The notes: a model not told the origin generated them from the letters alone. Positions 40,049 through 51,090 are shown, counted from the stretch's first letter. The stretch is DNA of 64,000 nucleotides from Metamycoplasma gateae (GCF_036352135.1 NZ_CP143578.1:124001-188000); one strand, 5' to 3'. Numbers and translations are program-made.

Positions 40049-41359
40049 ATGGAAAATCTTATTGAAGAACAAATAAAAGAATTTAACAAGAAATACAAGA
40101 TTAGTTCTGAACTATCTAAAAAATTTGGTTTTATTTCAGAAAAAGACAAAGTTCATGCTTCATCAATTGCTGGAAGACCAAAGAAAATGTGAATTGAAAT
40201 TCTTAAAAGATTCTTTTCAAACCCAATAGTCGTAATTTCGCTAATAGTATTTACTTTCATTTTATTATCATCATTGATAATTCCTGCAAAAGCATTTACA
40301 TCATATAAACCTAACTCACCAATTAATGAATACTCATTTATTGAATCGCTACCACCAGTTTATAGCCCGATTGTTTCAAAAGCAGTTACAACCAACGATA
40401 CTATTTATAAGTTTTATATTAACTTAAAAGATAATATTTCAAAACTACCAGAAGCAGAACAAGTTCTTTGAAATAAATGATTTGCATTTTATTTAGATAC
40501 AACTAAAATAAGTGCAAATAATAGTGGTCAATTATTTATGACCTATAATGCTTATAGTTTATTTAAAGCATCGGTTCTAAATGAATTATTATTTAAAGCT
40601 CAAAAAGCAGGTACTCCAATTAATGATGCACTTGTATATGGTGAAATTATTCCAAAAATCCCAGTTTTAAAAACGTATTTAGGAACTTCATCAAGTGGTT
40701 ATGATATTTGAGTTACTACATGATATGCAACCTGAAGAGGTATTGAAATTGCTATTATCACAACGATAATTCAAGCTTTATTTGGTGTTACTTTAGGAGC
40801 TATTTTAGGTTTTTATGCAGGAAAATTAGTTGATACAATTATCATGAGATTAATTGATATATTTAACTCACCTCCAACAATTATTTGAATATTAATATTC
40901 GTTGGTATTTTTGGAACTAATCAAATATCATTGATATTAGCTATGTCAGTAGCAGGATGACCAGCGTTTGTTGGTATAACAAGAATGTACGTAATTACTG
41001 TTAAAAATGAAGAATATATTAGTGCTGCGAAAGCTATTGGTGCTTCTACACCAAGACAAATATTTATACACGCACTACCTGCAATAATTGGTAAAATCGC
41101 AAACTCATTTGTTAAAAATGTACCAGGAATTATTTTATGAGTAGCATCATTGGCATTCTTAGGTTTCTTTAAGAATTCAAATGATACTAACTTAGGTCAA
41201 ATATTAATCGAATCAGCTTCGGATGCTGGTAGAAATATTTGAATAATTTTACTTCCAACATTAATTTTATTATTCTTATCGCTATCATTGAACTTCATGG
41301 CTTTAGGTATTCATGATGCATTAGATCCAAGAGTTATTAGTAAAGGAAAGAGAAAATAA
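40049..41359 (+). CDS. oppC: Oligopeptide transporter permease OppC
   Basis: 436 residues. N-terminal cytoplasmic region, one membrane segment (VVISLIVFTFILLSSLIIP), an outer domain of roughly 170 residues longer than in typical OppC, then the permease core with EEYISAAKAIGASTPRQIFIHALP, the EAA loop. Ends LNFMALGIHDALDPR, typical of OppC/DppC. Confidence 0.92.
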
Positions 41360-41361
41360 TC

Positions 41362-42501
41362 ATGGCTGATAAAAAAATAATTAATAAAAAAATTCATAAA
41401 AGAAGTCATTTATTTTCTCAAATTCAATCTCAAGAGGTTTTAGAAGATAATAAACTTTTGGAAGTAAGAAATTTACATGTATCATTCCCTGTAGGTAGAA
41501 AGAAAACTATTCATATCGTTCGTGGTGTTGATTTAGATGTTTATAAAGGCCAAATTGTTGGCTTAGTTGGAGAATCTGGTTCTGGTAAATCAGTTACTTC
41601 TAAAACATTAATTAACGTTAATGAAAACGGGTTAGTAAGTGCAGATAAAATTCAAATTAGTGATCTTGAACTAAGTGGAATTTTGAAAAAAGAAAAATAT
41701 TGACAACTAGTTCGTGGTCAAAAGATAGGTTATATTCCCCAAGACCCATTAACATCATTGAATCCGACACGTACAATTGGGAAACAATTATTGGATGCTT
41801 TGAATAATAATGTCGATTGAATGGACAAAACCTATACAGAGAAGAAAGAATATTTACTAGGTTTATTAAAAACATTTGGTTTAAGAAACGTTGATAAAAT
41901 TTTTACAGCATATCCTCACACATTATCTGGTGGTATGAAACAAAGAATAGTTATCACGATGGTTGTTGCATTGAAACCAGATTTAATTATAGCTGACGAA
42001 CCAACAACAGCTCTTGATCCTACTGTTCAAGCTAGTGTTCTTGCTTTATTTGAAGAAATTAGACAAAAAATGGGTATTTCAATAATACTAATAAGTCATA
42101 ATATTTCAGTTATTGCTAAATTCTGTGATTTTATATATGTAATGTATGCAGGAAGAATTGTAGAAAAAGGTTTAAAAGAAGAAATTTTTACTCAACCAGC
42201 ACATCCATATACTTGAGCATTAATTTCAGCAATTCCTGAATCAAAAGATGAAAAATTATATAACATTAAAGGAACTCCGCCAGACATGGCTAATTTACCA
42301 GTTGGTGATCCTTTTGCTCCAAGAAATGATTATGCGTTAGAAATTGATTTTATTAAAGAACCACCTTTAATTCCTATTACAAAAACTCACGCAGCGGCTA
42401 CTTGATTATTAAGCCCAGAAGCTCCAAAAATTGAACTTTCAAAAGATTTACAAAAACGTTTAGATTTATTTAAAAAGGCTTTTAAAAATGACGGAAAATA
42501 A
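41362..42501 (+). CDS. oppD: Oligopeptide transporter ATPase OppD
   Basis: 379 residues. Walker A GESGSGKS, Q-loop IPQDPLTSLNPT, signature LSGGMKQR, Walker B LIIADEPTTALD and switch His in LISHNI. The C-terminal oligopeptide-specific extension (YTWALISAIPE and onwards) is shared by OppD/DppD. TGA Trp at 41701, 41818 and others. Overlaps oppF by 14 nt. Confidence 0.94.
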
Positions 42502-44995
42502 AAAAGATAGAAAAGTTATATTATCAATAGATAACTTAAAAAAATATTTTGTTAATCAAGGTATTATCAACAAAGCTGTTGATGGTGTATCTTTTGATGT
42601 TCATGAAGGAGAAATTGTTGGGCTAATTGGTGAGTCAGGTTCGGGTAAAACTACAGTTGGTCGTACAATTCTTAGATTATATGATGAATATAATGGATTT
42701 GTAAGATTAGAAGATAAAATCATTTCAGGAAAAAATATTAGTCATTCCTTAAAAAAATATTTACGTAAAAATGTTCAAATGATCTTCCAAGATCCACATG
42801 CTTCTTTAAATAGTCAACAAAATATATATACAATATTAAAAGAACCTCTATTAGTTAATGGCATAATGAAGCATAAAATACAAGACATTTTTAAAGACTG
42901 ATTAGAAGTTAAAAAAGCTTTTAAATATACTTTCCAAATCCAAGCTATGAAATTGGAATTAGAAAACTATAGAGAAATAAACAAATTAGCAGAGCCATTT
43001 TTTGCAAAATGAACAAAACAATTTGAAAACTTTAACTTTGATAAAGAATTAAGTAGAGAAGATAATTTTTCAGCATTTTATGCTTATTTAGAAGAAAAGC
43101 AAAAAATGGAAAGTTTAATTATTAATAATATGTATTCTAATGCTTCTTCTTTAATTAATTTCTATTATGAAATGCAAAACAAATATAGAACTAAAAATCT
43201 AAGTAAAGAAGAATTATCATACGATATTGCAATTTCAAAATACAAAGAAATCAAGAAATTAAGTAAGTTATCTAAAAATCAATTTGAAATTAAAAATGAG
43301 TTATCAGCTTTAATTAAGAAAAGAAATGAATTAATAAAATTAAGAAACCAAAGAATTAAAGATGCAAAAAATACATTTTTAAATTTCACAGTTGAAAATA
43401 AACACGAAAAAGTTTTAGTTAATATTTCAAAACTTATGTCAACAGACTTAGATTATTATTTATATAATCTAAAAAATGAAAAACTTTTCAAAGCTAGAAT
43501 TACAACCTTAAAAATCTTAAGAAATTCATTAAAATTATTAGACTTTGAAGATGTTAAAGAACTTGTAAAAGAATTAGAAGCTTATGTAAAAGAATTTTAT
43601 GAAGTTAATTTATCAAAAATTAAGTATTCTAAAACTATGAGACAAGAAATTGATCAAGTTTTAAAATCGTCATTTAAATTTGAATTTTCTAAATACCAAG
43701 AAATTTCAAAAAGAAATGAAGAAAAATACAATAAACAATTATTATCACTAAATGAACAAATAGAAAATTTAAAATCAAAACTAGCAATTAAAGAACAACC
43801 AGAATACTCAAAAGAAGAATTAAATCAAGCTTTTGAAAAACTAAATGAATCAAAAAATATTTATTTAGAAGGACGTTCAAGATTTTTAGTTGATTATAAA
43901 AAATCAATTGATGATTTATATCAAAAAATTGAACTAGAAAAAAATGAATATAATCGTTTAGTTTCATTGCAAAAAAAATGTAATGAATTATATGAAAAAT
44001 ATAAAAATGATTTCTTTGCCTATGTAAAAGAAGAATTTAGCGAAAAAATTAAATCATTAGAACAAAGAAAAAGTATTTTGTTAACTAATCTGAAGAACGA
44101 AAACAAAAAAACAGCTAAAAATAAGGCTGATTTGGTACGTTTAAGCTCAAGAATTAAACAAATCAAAAAAGAACAAGACACAGTTATCAAAATGTATAAT
44201 TCAGATATTACATTAAAAGAAGATACATTAAAATCATTTAATATCGAAAGAAATTATCTAAAGAAAGATATTAGAAACATTTATATTCTATTAGGTATTG
44301 ATTTTAAATGAGTTGAAATGAACTTAAATAATAAATCTGAAGAAAATATAAATGTAGAACAAAAGAAATGAGCTAAAAGATTTAATTTATTTGATTATAA
44401 AATTTCATACCCAATTGCTAAATATTTAATTTCCGAACTACTTTATAAAATAATTATTTATCGTTCATTAGAAGATGTAGGTTTATTAAAACAATTTGCT
44501 TATCGTTATCCTCATGAATTTAGTGGTGGTCAATTACAACGTATAGTTATCGCAAGAGCATTGATAACTGAACCAAAAGTTATTGTTGCTGACGAACCAA
44601 TTGCCTCCTTAGATATCTCAATTCAAGCACAAGTTGTTAACTTGCTAAAAGATTTGTGTGTTAAGAAAAACATAGGTTTAATCTTTATAGCTCATGACTT
44701 AAGTATGATTGAATATGTTGCCGATAATGTTCAAATTATGCACCTAGGTAAAATTGTTGAAAGTGGTGATACTGAGTCTATTTACAATAATCCTCTTCAC
44801 CCATATACAATCAATCTATTTAAAGCAATACCAAAAATTTCAAACGCAAATGAAAAATTTGAAAACGTATCATTTAATTTAGATTATATTTATGAACAAC
44901 AATTCCCAAATATTCCAGAAAATTTCAAAGTCGATGATAATCACTACATTTTTGGAACAAAAGAACAAGTTGAAAAATGAACTTCTAAAAAATAA
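42488..44995 (+). CDS. oppF: Oligopeptide transporter ATPase OppF with long coiled-coil insertion
   Basis: 835 residues, more than twice a usual OppF. Walker A GESGSGKT (about 48-55) and Q-loop MIFQDPHASLN (about 98-108) are followed by some 520 residues of Lys/Glu/Leu-rich helix. Only then come signature FSGGQLQR (about 678), Walker B VIVADEPIASLD, and FIAHDLS. Mycoplasma OppF proteins of about 850 residues with such an insert are known from M. pneumoniae and M. genitalium, so this is a lineage feature. The insert's role is unknown. Confidence 0.92.
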
Positions 44996-45003
44996 TCTAC
45001 ATG

Positions 45004-45044
45004 AATAGTGTTAGGTATTTATCCTAATGCTATTTTATTTTTAA
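45004..45044 (+). terminator. opp operon terminator
   Basis: Stem AATAGTGTTAGG with CCTAATGCTATT (two G-T pairs), loop TATTTAT, then T-rich run. Confidence 0.8.
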
Positions 45045-45092
45045 ATATCTCAACTTATTAAGTATAATTTTTATATTTAAAGGATTGTTATA

Positions 45093-45590
45093 ATGAGTAA
45101 TAATAAAAAAAATATAAATACAAAAGGTTATTGAAAAAGAAGTTGAACAATAGGCAACATCATATATTTTTTTACAAGTATTTTTTTAATGATCCTTATG
45201 ATTTTGCTTACAGGTTTTTTAAAAAAACAGAATGTTTTTAAACAAACCTGATCTAATGCAATAACTGTTGGTACAATTACATTTTTATCAATTTCTATTT
45301 TGGTTTTAATGGCCAAAAAAGGAGTTGGTAAAGGATTGATAAAACCTTTAATTTTAACTTATCATAATATTAGAATTTCTTCAAGAGCAAAAAATAAATA
45401 CGCCCCATATATGAACCAGTTTGAAAAAGATAAAATACTTGCAAAAGAAAGAAAAAATTATCAATTAGAACAAGATAAAAAAAATCTAAACAAACTTAAA
45501 AATGAATCCACAAATCTTGCATCATATTTAATAATTGCTAGTTCAGTATTGGTTTTAACTATAGGACTTATGTCAATTCATTTGTCGTAA
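45093..45590 (+). CDS. Hypothetical membrane protein (possibly DUF3899-like)
   Basis: 165 residues, first third visible only with TGA as Trp. Three hydrophobic segments: about residues 22-45, 57-72 and 143-160. Between the second and third lies a charged Lys/Glu helix. AAAGGA precedes ATG 45093 and a TATAAT lies at 45063-45068. The size and the short three-segment layout recall DUF3899 proteins of mycoplasmas, a weak match from memory. Followed by tpiA with a 43-nt gap, probably co-transcribed. Confidence 0.7.
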
Positions 45591-45633
45591 ATAAAAAAAC
45601 TAGAATTAAATTTAATTATAATGAGGATAAAAT

Positions 45634-46362
45634 ATGAAATATTTAATAGGCAATTTTAAAATGAATAAAACTTTTTTAGAAGTTGAATCTTATATTGAAG
45701 CACTATCATTTTTAATTGAAGAAAATAAAGAAAACTTAAATAATATAAATATTGGAATAGCCCCATCTTTTGATAGTGTTTATTTATCGTATAACAACTC
45801 TGAAAGAAATTTTTTATTTGGATTACAAAACATTTTTCACGAAATAAATGGCGCGTATACAGGAGAAGTTTCTTTAAATGTAGCTAAAGAAGCAAATATT
45901 GATTTTATTTTATTAGGTCATAGTGAAAGAAGAAAATTATTTAATGAAACCGACGAAGAAATAAATAAAAAAATTTTAAAGCTTAAAGACACTAATATAA
46001 AACCTATACTTTGTATCGGTGAATCAATTGATGATTTTAACAATAATAAAACATTCGATGTTTTAAATAAACAATTAGATAAAGCTTTAGAAAACGTTAA
46101 TGAATTTGGTAATATAATCATTTCATACGAACCCGTTTATTGCATCGGTAATGGTATAATTCCAAAGGTAGAACATGTTCAAAGTGTTGTTAATTTTATA
46201 CATGAAAAATTTAGTTCAAATATACCTGTTTTATATGGTGGATCGGTTTGCTCTAATAGTATTGAGGATTTAGAAAAAGTTAAAGGATTAAGTGGATATT
46301 TAGTTGGAAAAGCATCATTAAATGCCTATGAGTTTATAGAATTAGCTAAAGAAATAAAATAA
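45634..46362 (+). CDS. tpiA: Triosephosphate isomerase
   Basis: 242 residues; interconverts glyceraldehyde 3-phosphate and dihydroxyacetone phosphate. Catalytic Lys in GNFKMN, His in LGHSERR, Glu in SYEPVYCIGNG, and phosphate loop YGGSVCSNS with GYLVGKASL. It lacks the usual Trp at EPVW (Tyr here). It links phosphoketolase products to glycolysis. Confidence 0.95.
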   Translation: MKYLIGNFKMNKTFLEVESYIEALSFLIEENKENLNNINIGIAPSFDSVYLSYNNSERNFLFGLQNIFHEINGAYTGEVSLNVAKEANIDFILLGHSERRKLFNETDEEINKKILKLKDTNIKPILCIGESIDDFNNNKTFDVLNKQLDKALENVNEFGNIIISYEPVYCIGNGIIPKVEHVQSVVNFIHEKFSSNIPVLYGGSVCSNSIEDLEKVKGLSGYLVGKASLNAYEFIELAKEIK

Positions 46363-46363
46363 A

Positions 46364-46388
46364 AACTAAGTAATTTTTAAACTTAGTT
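46364..46388. repeat. Left copy of the 25-bp target duplication (tpiA/ribF terminator)
   Basis: Hairpin AACTAAG/CTTAGTT, identical to 47661-47685. Followed here by the IS end instead of a T run, so its terminator activity for tpiA is probably weakened. Confidence 0.9.
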
Positions 46389-47660
46389 CCCAAAGAGAAG
46401 GTTCAAGTGCAACACAATGCCTTGGGCTTTTTTTATTATACATTTTATTTTTTTAAAATTAATAAATCAAAAAAAGTAAATAGAAAATATTCATTTTTTC
46501 AAATGAAGATAAGCATAATTTTATTATGTTAATTTTTGTTAATAATAATTATTTAATATATTCTAAATAGGTTTGTAATGGTGTCTTCCAATTTAATATT
46601 TCCCGCGTCATATTATTTATTTGGTTAACAACTGAGTCAAGTTTTTCTTGAGTTATAGTATTAAAGTTAAAACCTTTTTTGAATTCTCTTCTCAAAATTC
46701 CATTTCAATGTTCATTTGAGCCTCTTTGAAAAGATGCATAAGGTTCAGCTCTATAAATCTTTATATTTAATCATCTGGCTAAAATACCTATTTTTTCAAA
46801 TTCAATACCATTGTCTACTGTTATTGTTTTTACTTCTAATTCATTATCTCTTATAATCTTTTTTAACTCTGAATTAATTATATTTGGTGATTTGCTTTGT
46901 ATTATTTTTGCAAACCCTATTCTTGTTTTTCTTTCAGTTAAAGTTAAAACATTATTATATCCATTGGCTCTTTTTCCTAAAACTAGATCTGCTTCTCAGT
47001 GTCCAAATTCAAGTCTTAAATCTATAGATTTAGGTCTAGTTCATATTGGAAAAACATAATCAGCAGATTTTACAAGCCGTTTTATTACGGATGCTGTTCT
47101 TTTACCACCTTTTTTATAATATTGTCTTAATTTATCGTACTTTTTTATAACTCAATTATTAGTGTTTATTCAATTAAAAACCGTTCTTAAAGAAGGACAA
47201 CAGTGTTTTGTGCTAGTTTTTATAAAATTATATGTTGACTTTATACCAAAAAACTTTTTGTCATATTTTTGTAAAAAAGCGTTAGAAAAATTTTTGAATT
47301 TTTGGTTATCCACGAATTTAAAATAATACTTATGTCTTGATCTTTCTCTTGTTTTTAAACTAGCGTGTTTAAATTCATAAGTTCCGAAACTATTTGTATT
47401 CCTCTTTATTTCTCTACTTAGGGTCGAAACACTTCGCTCGATTAATCTCGAAATCCTACGAAGAGAATAATTTAACTTTAAATAATTTTCAATAATTATT
47501 CTTTCATTATCTGTTAAATGGTTATATTTTTTTATTGTATAATTCATATGAGTTCCGTTCCGTTTCAATGGAACTTTTTCTTTTTTAATTAATATAAAAA
47601 ATTCAAGTTCCACATCTAAATTTTACTTTAAACGTGTTGCACTTGAATTTTCAATTTAGG
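46389..47660 (-). mobile_element. IS30-family insertion sequence, copy 2 (inverted)
   Basis: 1272 bp, same element as copy 1 with the same terminal repeats, in the opposite orientation, flanked by a 25-bp duplication of a terminator. Near its right end (46389-46434 on plus) CCCAA pairs with TTGGG before seven T, an intrinsic-terminator-like fold that would stop readthrough entering from tpiA. The terminal repeats and transposase are intact. Confidence 0.93.
46549..47547 (-). CDS. IS30-family transposase (copy 2)
   Basis: 332 residues, same length and frame as copy 1 with few changes, such as DK for EK near residue 95 and K for S two residues on. The helix-turn-helix and DDE residues are conserved. 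The region before ATG 47547 has a 6-bp net insertion relative to copy 1 (an extra A and a short CGGAA repeat), supporting this ATG as the start. Confidence 0.93.
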
Positions 47661-47685
47661 AACTAAGTAATTTTTAAACTTAGTT
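47661..47685. terminator. Right copy of the 25-bp duplication; terminator at the end of ribF
   Basis: AACTAAG/CTTAGTT hairpin with A- and T-rich flanks on the ribF side. It abuts the ribF stop codon (47687) and was probably the shared terminator of convergent tpiA and ribF before the IS arrived. Confidence 0.8.
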
Positions 47686-47686
47686 T

Positions 47687-48538
47687 TTATTTTTTAATAA
47701 ATCATTTTTTTGCCGTTTCGATGTCACTAATTTCAATTTTATCTTCGTGTTGAAAATTTATGTGTCTAATTAAAGCTTCAACCTCAACAAAAACCTCTTT
47801 ATATTTGCTTGGGATAAGTTCTAAATCAAATATATATGCTTGATTTGTTTTTTCTTTATTGCTTTTATGATTAATTTTTATTAATCCGTGATATTCAACA
47901 TCATCAATAACAAAATTTGATACATATATACCTGATCTTATTTTTTTTATATTATTTGGATAGAAAAAATTCATTTTTTCTAAATTTGTAATAAACGAAT
48001 ATTTTTCAATTAATAAATTATTAATTGCACTAATGTTTCCATCTTCGATTAAGTCTTTTATCAAAGAAGTTGAAATTTTTTGCTTTTGTATTTTTCTGTC
48101 ATTTGAAACATAGACTTGAAAATATTTTTTTAAATAATCAATATTACCAATCTTTCTAAACCCAAATTTAAAATCATTTCCGCAAACAACTTTTTTAACT
48201 TTATTTTCCAATAAGTTTTTGCAAAATTGTTCGTGTGATACATTAAAGTTATTTATGTTATCATCAACTAAAAACACATAATCAAAACCTAAATTAAAAA
48301 GAGTATATAACCTAGTTTTAATTTGAAACACTTTTTCTTCTTTTGCAACTAATGATTTATAGCTTTGAGAAAAAAGCATAATTGCAAGTTTAAGTTCCGG
48401 GTTTGTGTTTCTTATGTCTTTTGCTGTTTTTACTAATTCATAATGGCCTAGATGAAGAGTTTCAAATGATCCTAAAAGCATGATAAGATCTTCATTATGA
48501 TCAAATTTTTCTTTAAAATTTCAGTTAAAAATTTTCAT
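47687..48538 (-). CDS. ribF: Bifunctional riboflavin kinase / FAD synthetase
   Basis: 283 residues from ATG 48538, including TGA Trp near both ends. N-terminal adenylyltransferase domain with GSFETLHLGHYEL (the GxFDxxHxGH motif) and the ISTSLIK loop; C-terminal flavokinase-like domain (GIYVSNFVID, SKYKEVFVEVEALIRHI). It makes FMN and FAD from riboflavin. The start lacks a Shine-Dalgarno and is 7 nt after TAAAAT. The last five codons run into the target duplication's border, so the IS just missed the gene. Confidence 0.9.
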
Positions 48539-48545
48539 ATTTATA

Positions 48546-48551
48546 ATTTTA
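48546..48551 (-). promoter_or_regulatory. ribF -10 hexamer, 7 nt before ATG
   Basis: TAAAAT on minus with exactly 7 nt to the ribF start; it lies in the 46-nt gap after the HAD gene terminator. Confidence 0.55.
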
Positions 48552-48569
48552 CCTTAATTATTTAAAGTA

Positions 48570-48594
48570 AAAAAAAATTACGACTTAGTCGTAA
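48570..48594 (-). terminator. Terminator overlapping the end of the HAD phosphatase gene
   Basis: Minus-strand TTACGAC/GTCGTAA stem whose TAA loop is the stop codon of the gene, followed by nine T. Confidence 0.8.
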
Positions 48595-49391
48595 AATCCT
48601 TTTTCTTTCAGTTTGAAATATGGACCATCTTCAGTAACAGGCATACATATTTCTTTAGCAACGTTCTTGGTTACATCTTCACCATTACCCATAGCTACAC
48701 CTAAACCAACATGTTGAAGCATTTCAATATCATTTTCAGAATCTCCAAAAGCAACCATTTCTTCTAATTTAATATCTAATAGATTTCCTAATATTTCTAA
48801 ACCAACTGCTTTTGTAATCCCTTTTGATGATAAGAAGATACCACCATTTCAAGTTGCTAAGACTCACATATTCATCTTATTTTCTTCAAAGAATTTATTT
48901 AATTTTTTAGCTCATTCCTCGGGTTGATTTGAACTTATTGTAATTAAATAATTTTTATCATTTTGTGCTTCAAATTCTTTTTCTGAAATAAATTTATCTT
49001 TGTATGGTTGATAAAACCAGTGATCTATATTAAACAAATCATTATAATAACCTCATTTATCACCAACAAATGAAAATGATAATTTATGTTCTTCTGCATA
49101 TTTTCTAAATTTTACAAAATCCTCATAATCAATTGTTTGTTCAAAAATGTATTCATTTGTTCTTAAATCTAAAATAAATGTTCCGTTAGCTCCAATGAAG
49201 TAATCAACATAATGATTGTGAATTTGCTTACCAACTGTAAAAATATCGCGACCTGAACATAAAACATTTATATATCCAGCTTCCTTTAATTTTCTAAACA
49301 TTTCTTTCATTCTAGGAGTCAATTCATCAATCCCAAATGGTAATAATGTTCCGTCGATATCAAATACTATCATTTTATATTTATCATTCAT
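48585..49391 (-). CDS. HAD-family phosphatase, Cof type
   Basis: 268 residues. Motif I DIDGTLLP with the nucleophile Asp, motif II CSGRD, a Lys in SSKGITKAVGL (motif III) and motif IV AFGDSEND. The cap domain in between is type C2, as in Cof proteins. Substrates of this group (sugar phosphates, nucleotides, FMN, pyridoxal phosphate) cannot be told from sequence. GGGAG precedes the start; truB lies 17 nt upstream in the same unit. Confidence 0.9.
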
Positions 49392-49408
49392 TTTATCTCC
49401 CTTCGGGG

Positions 49409-50248
49409 CTAAAAAATTCGGTTAAATAAAACCTTTTCAAATTTTACCAAACCGTTTGTTATTTCGCCTCAGCCGATTATTTTGTTTTCATAAATAAACA
49501 TGGCTTTATTATTAATATTTTTGAATCTTTCAAAATACACTATTTTTGACTTAATTTGCATTAATTCTGAATTATTAAGTGTATATAATTGTACATTAAA
49601 AAGTGATTTTATGTCCGTTATTTCTTCAAAAATAACTTCCTCATTTATTTTGATATTTCCTATAATTTCTCTTTTTAAAATATTCACAACAGCATCAGTA
49701 CCTAGTATTAATCCAATGTCATGCACTAAAGACCTTATATAGGTTCCTTTTGAAACTTTTGTTTTAAAGGAAAAAGTTTGATTATCATAATCAAAATCCA
49801 GAAGTTTTAAATTAAAAATTTTAATATTGCATTCCTTTAAATTTACCTCAATATTTTTTCTTGCTAAATCATAACTTCTTTGACCATTTACTTTTTTTGC
49901 TGAAAATATTGGAGGAATTTGTTTAGTTGTTTTTTTAATTTTATTTAAGGCCTGTTCTAATTGAATTTTTGTTATTTTCTCTTTATTTTTAATTTGGAAA
50001 ACTTCTTCCCCTTCATCATAGCTTTTTGAAAAGCAGTGTAGGGTTGCTTTTACAAAATATTCTTTTGTATCATTTAATAAATAAGAAAGTGTTTTTGTAT
50101 CTTCATCAGTAGCCACGATCAAAAGGCCTTCCGCAAGAGGATCTAATGTTCCACTATGACCAATTTTTTTGATGTTATTTTCTTTTGCAAATTTTTTAAT
50201 AGCAAAAAAACTTGATTCGCCCCGTTTTTTATTTATTTTAAAAAACAT
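49409..50248 (-). CDS. truB: tRNA pseudouridine-55 synthase
   Basis: 279 residues. GHSGTLDPLAEGLL with the catalytic Asp, KTTKQIPPIFSAKKVNGQRSYDLAR, and SKGTYIRSLVHDIG. It modifies U55 in the T arm of tRNAs. Ends at TAG 49409; TGA Trp near the C-terminus. AAGGAG before the start, and a TATAAT at 50294-50299 on minus. Confidence 0.95.
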
Positions 50249-50293
50249 ATTGTTATTCTCCTTCTTATTTATTTTTATATTAAATGCTGATTT

Positions 50294-50299
50294 ATTATA
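50294..50299 (-). promoter_or_regulatory. truB promoter -10
   Basis: Perfect TATAAT on minus about 45 nt before the truB ATG, preceded by TTGA. Confidence 0.6.
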
Positions 50300-50375
50300 T
50301 CAAGGTTTTTATGAAAAAAAATACTATAAGTAATCGAATTTAACAGGCATAAAAAAATAAAAATTAAAATAGAAT

Positions 50376-50408
50376 AAAAAACGAGCCAGGAATTTACCTG
50401 CCCATTCG
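50376..50408 (-). terminator. Probable terminator of the CRISPR transcript (or of a small RNA)
   Basis: On minus, ACGA...CAGG pairs with CCTG...TCGT with small internal mismatches, then TTTTTT. It is the first terminator downstream of the array in the direction of cas transcription. A TATAAT at 50463-50468 on minus could also start an independent RNA of about 80 nt ending here. The rest of 50409-50591 is A/T spacer without a gene. Confidence 0.55.
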
Positions 50409-50591
50409 TGAGTTATATTCATTTTAAAGCTTGATTGTTATACTAATTTATTTAATTTATACATTATATTGTAAAGATTTATTTTTTAAAAAATCAAGAT
50501 AATTTATTTCTTATATAAATTAACTAAATAATTAAAGAAATTGTAATTAAACCTAAAACTCTAGAAGTATAAAAATAAGCATTATTGTTTT

Positions 50592-51090
50592 GTTCTACTC
50601 TAATAAGAAATTGTACAGCACAAAAATATCCGTTAGGTTTTCATTTTGGAAAAACATTGTTTTACTCTAATAAGAAATTGTACAGCACAAAAATAGCAAC
50701 AAAACTGGGAATTATGAGTTTGTGGTTTTACTCTAATAAGAAATTGTACAGCACAAAAATTAAGTCCGTTCGTAGCTTCGGCTGCAATTGGTTTTACTCT
50801 AATAAGAAATTGTACAGCACAAAAATTTGAAAGTTATTTCTATGAGTCTGCAGTTCGTTTTACTCTAATAAGAAATTGTACAGCACAAAAATTTCTGCAG
50901 ATTTTAAAATGTTAATAACTTGGTTTTACTCTAATAAGAAATTGTACAGCACAAAAATTGTTAACTTTAGTATTAATATCAGGGTTGTGTTTTACTCTAA
51001 TAAGAAATTGTACAGCACAAAAATGCATTGATATTATCTAAAACTTTAAAAGTTGTTTTACTCTAATAAGAAATTGTACAGCACAAAAAT
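50592..51090 (-). CRISPR. CRISPR array, 8 repeats and 7 spacers (type II)
   Basis: 36-bp repeats start at 50592, 50659, 50725, 50791, 50857, 50923, 50989 and 51055; spacers are 30 nt (first 31). On the plus strand the repeat begins GTTTTACTCTAATAAG. The crRNA strand is inferred to be minus: the tracrRNA on plus carries the plus-strand repeat sequence, so it pairs with minus transcripts; cas1-cas2-csn2 run on minus; and the one mutated repeat (T to C at its fourth base, 50595) lies at the far, trailer end. Repeats are otherwise identical. The array begins 5 nt after the csn2 stop, so no separate leader exists. Confidence 0.96.

Noticed and set aside
34410-46388. Composite transposon formed by the two IS copies
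   Set aside because: Each IS has its own, different target duplication, so they inserted separately and not as a unit; later co-mobilisation is possible but not shown.
50585-50830. 81-residue repeat-containing ORF in the CRISPR array
   Set aside because: It is a translation of the repeats; the 66-nt repeat period is a multiple of three, which produces a false open frame.
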